This document shows positions 63,312 through 64,000 of a stretch of 64,000 bases of DNA, piece by piece. A program made the position numbers and the translations under genes. The stretch is taken from the NCBI GenBank assembly GCA_035362935.1, contig DAOSEC010000008.1:1-64000 (forward strand). Direction: 5' to 3'. The notes under the pieces were generated by a model. It did not search any database and was not told where the DNA came from. It was given only the letters and a program-made list of their open reading frames with translations. Position 1 is the stretch's first letter; each line of letters opens with the position of its first letter. The stretch is from DAOSEC01 sp035362935 (GTDB lineage Bacteria > Bacillota_I > Bacilli_A > ML615J-28 > CAG-313).

Positions 63312-64000
63312 CTACTTCACCTTCTTCTAGCTCATCCACAAACGAAACTGTTTTTATTCTTTCAAATTGTGATGATATTTTTTTACTTGAAACATTAATA
63401 TCTTTGGTATCTTTAACCACTTTTTCAATTGATTTTTCCAGTGAGTTCCAACGTTCTGCGTACAGTTTAAAGTCTTTACCTAGTTTATCTAACTCTTCAA
63501 AAATTAGTTTTGCATATTTTGTTTTTTGTGCATCTCTGATTAATACTTGCAACACTCTTAATAATGCCATTAGAGTCGTTGGTGATGTGAGAATAACTTT
63601 CTTCTTTTGAGCATGATCGATGATGTCTGTGTGATAAGCATTGATCTCAGAGAAGACTGCTTCAGCAGGTAGAAATAGTATTGCTTGAAACGATGTTTCT
63701 TCTTCAATAATATATTTTTTTGCAATATCATCTATGTGTTTTTTTACATCACTCTTGAATAGTTTTTTGCTGTCTTCGCGTTCTTTGTCTGATAGTTCTT
63801 TGTCCATCATTCTACGATAATTTTCTAGTGGAAACTTTGAATCAATCGGAACACTACCATTGGTGTCAGGCAAGTGAATGATTGCATCAACAATGCTACC
63901 ATTACTTAATTTCTTTTGTGTTTCGAACAACTTTCCTTCCGCTTCTCCAAACACTGCGTGTAGTATTTGTTTTAACTGAACCTCACCAAAATTTCCTCGC
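63292..64000 (-). CDS. rmuC: DNA recombination protein RmuC, C-terminal part (gene runs off the window)
   Basis: The frame stays open to base 64000: reading from the edge gives GNFGEVQLKQIL before VFGEAEGKLFETQKKL, a conserved RmuC segment, so the apparent GTG start at 63954 is not the true one. RmuC limits DNA inversion and has a nuclease-like fold: SVPIDSKFPLENYRRM is the hallmark. The C-terminal Glu-rich end (DELEEGEVDEPEGY) is present. The 5' part lies beyond the window. Confidence 0.9.
   Translation of the reverse strand, partial: RGNFGEVQLKQILHAVFGEAEGKLFETQKKLSNGSIVDAIIHLPDTNGSVPIDSKFPLENYRRMMDKELSDKEREDSKKLFKSDVKKHIDDIAKKYIIEEETSFQAILFLPAEAVFSEINAYHTDIIDHAQKKKVILTSPTTLMALLRVLQVLIRDAQKTKYAKLIFEELDKLGKDFKLYAERWNSLEKSIEKVVKDTKDINVSSKKISSQFERIKTVSFVDELEEGEVDEPEGY

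Noticed and set aside
1..64000. tRNA, rRNA, CRISPR, insertion sequence or prophage
   Set aside because: Intergenic gaps are short and filled with terminators, promoters or leaders; no repeat-spacer pattern, transposase or integrase was seen. Detection by eye could miss a tRNA, but none of the gaps looks like one.

Overview
The window is a dense stretch of a low-GC chromosome with about 60 genes, no gap over 300 bases without an explained element, and no tRNA, rRNA, insertion sequence, phage or CRISPR that I could see. The gene set (SpoVG, RNase M5, RNA polymerase delta subunit, T-box and guanine riboswitch leaders, DUF1934, NrnA-type DHH proteins) points to the Bacillota and wall-less relatives. 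UGA is used as a stop in several overlapping gene pairs (for example at 19013 and 28605), so this is not the Mycoplasma/Spiroplasma code. The MEP-pathway gene ispE, the sugar transporter and the secreted nuclease fit a free-living Tenericutes lineage such as Izemoplasmatales. That placement is an inference. All genes but three are on the minus strand. mnmE, dnaX-ybaB-recR, rnmV-rsmA-ispE-spoVG and prs are origin-proximal in many Firmicutes, so oriC probably lies beyond base 64000.

Layout. 0.1-3.1 kb: uracil permease and guanine/hypoxanthine permease, the latter behind a complete guanine riboswitch. 3.2-12.7 kb: a zinc-ribbon membrane protein, an ABC exporter pair, prs, a CPA2 antiporter with a PII-like partner, two membrane proteins and a second ABC exporter pair. 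12.8-15.4 kb: split transketolase and a DUF3592 protein. 15.6-18.7 kb: rnmV-rsmA-ispE-YcxB-spoVG. 18.8-23.3 kb: an ECF S component, DUF1893 protein, ferredoxin-type aldo/keto reductase, HD hydrolase and EamA transporter. 23.4-27.9 kb: pyrG with an attenuator-like leader, DUF1361, aldo/keto reductase, rpoE and DUF1934.

27.9-39.9 kb is a nucleic-acid-handling region. It holds SurE, two tandem DHH phosphoesterases, a cytoplasmic-looking thermonuclease, and one six-gene cluster that combines a complete CUT1-type ABC importer (ATPase, two permeases, binding lipoprotein) with a thermonuclease lipoprotein and a 925-residue Ig/OB/lamin-tail lipoprotein. With the nucleobase permeases, prs, pyrG and transketolase, this suggests growth on extracellular nucleic acid, cut at the surface and salvaged inside. 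This cluster is my best candidate for an undescribed system.

40-46 kb: recR, ybaB, a very long dnaX and a YgiQ-type radical SAM gene. 46.3-54.2 kb: a Na/Pi cotransporter (plus strand), two MacB-like ABC proteins, and a band-7/NfeD pair with a small unknown gene. 54.4-56.1 kb: two plus-strand genes, an orphan exported protein and a TtcA-like tRNA thiolase. 56.1-64 kb: asnS with a T-box leader, a 1138-residue surface glycosidase with seven internal repeats, mnmE, an RDD protein and the truncated C-terminal part of rmuC.
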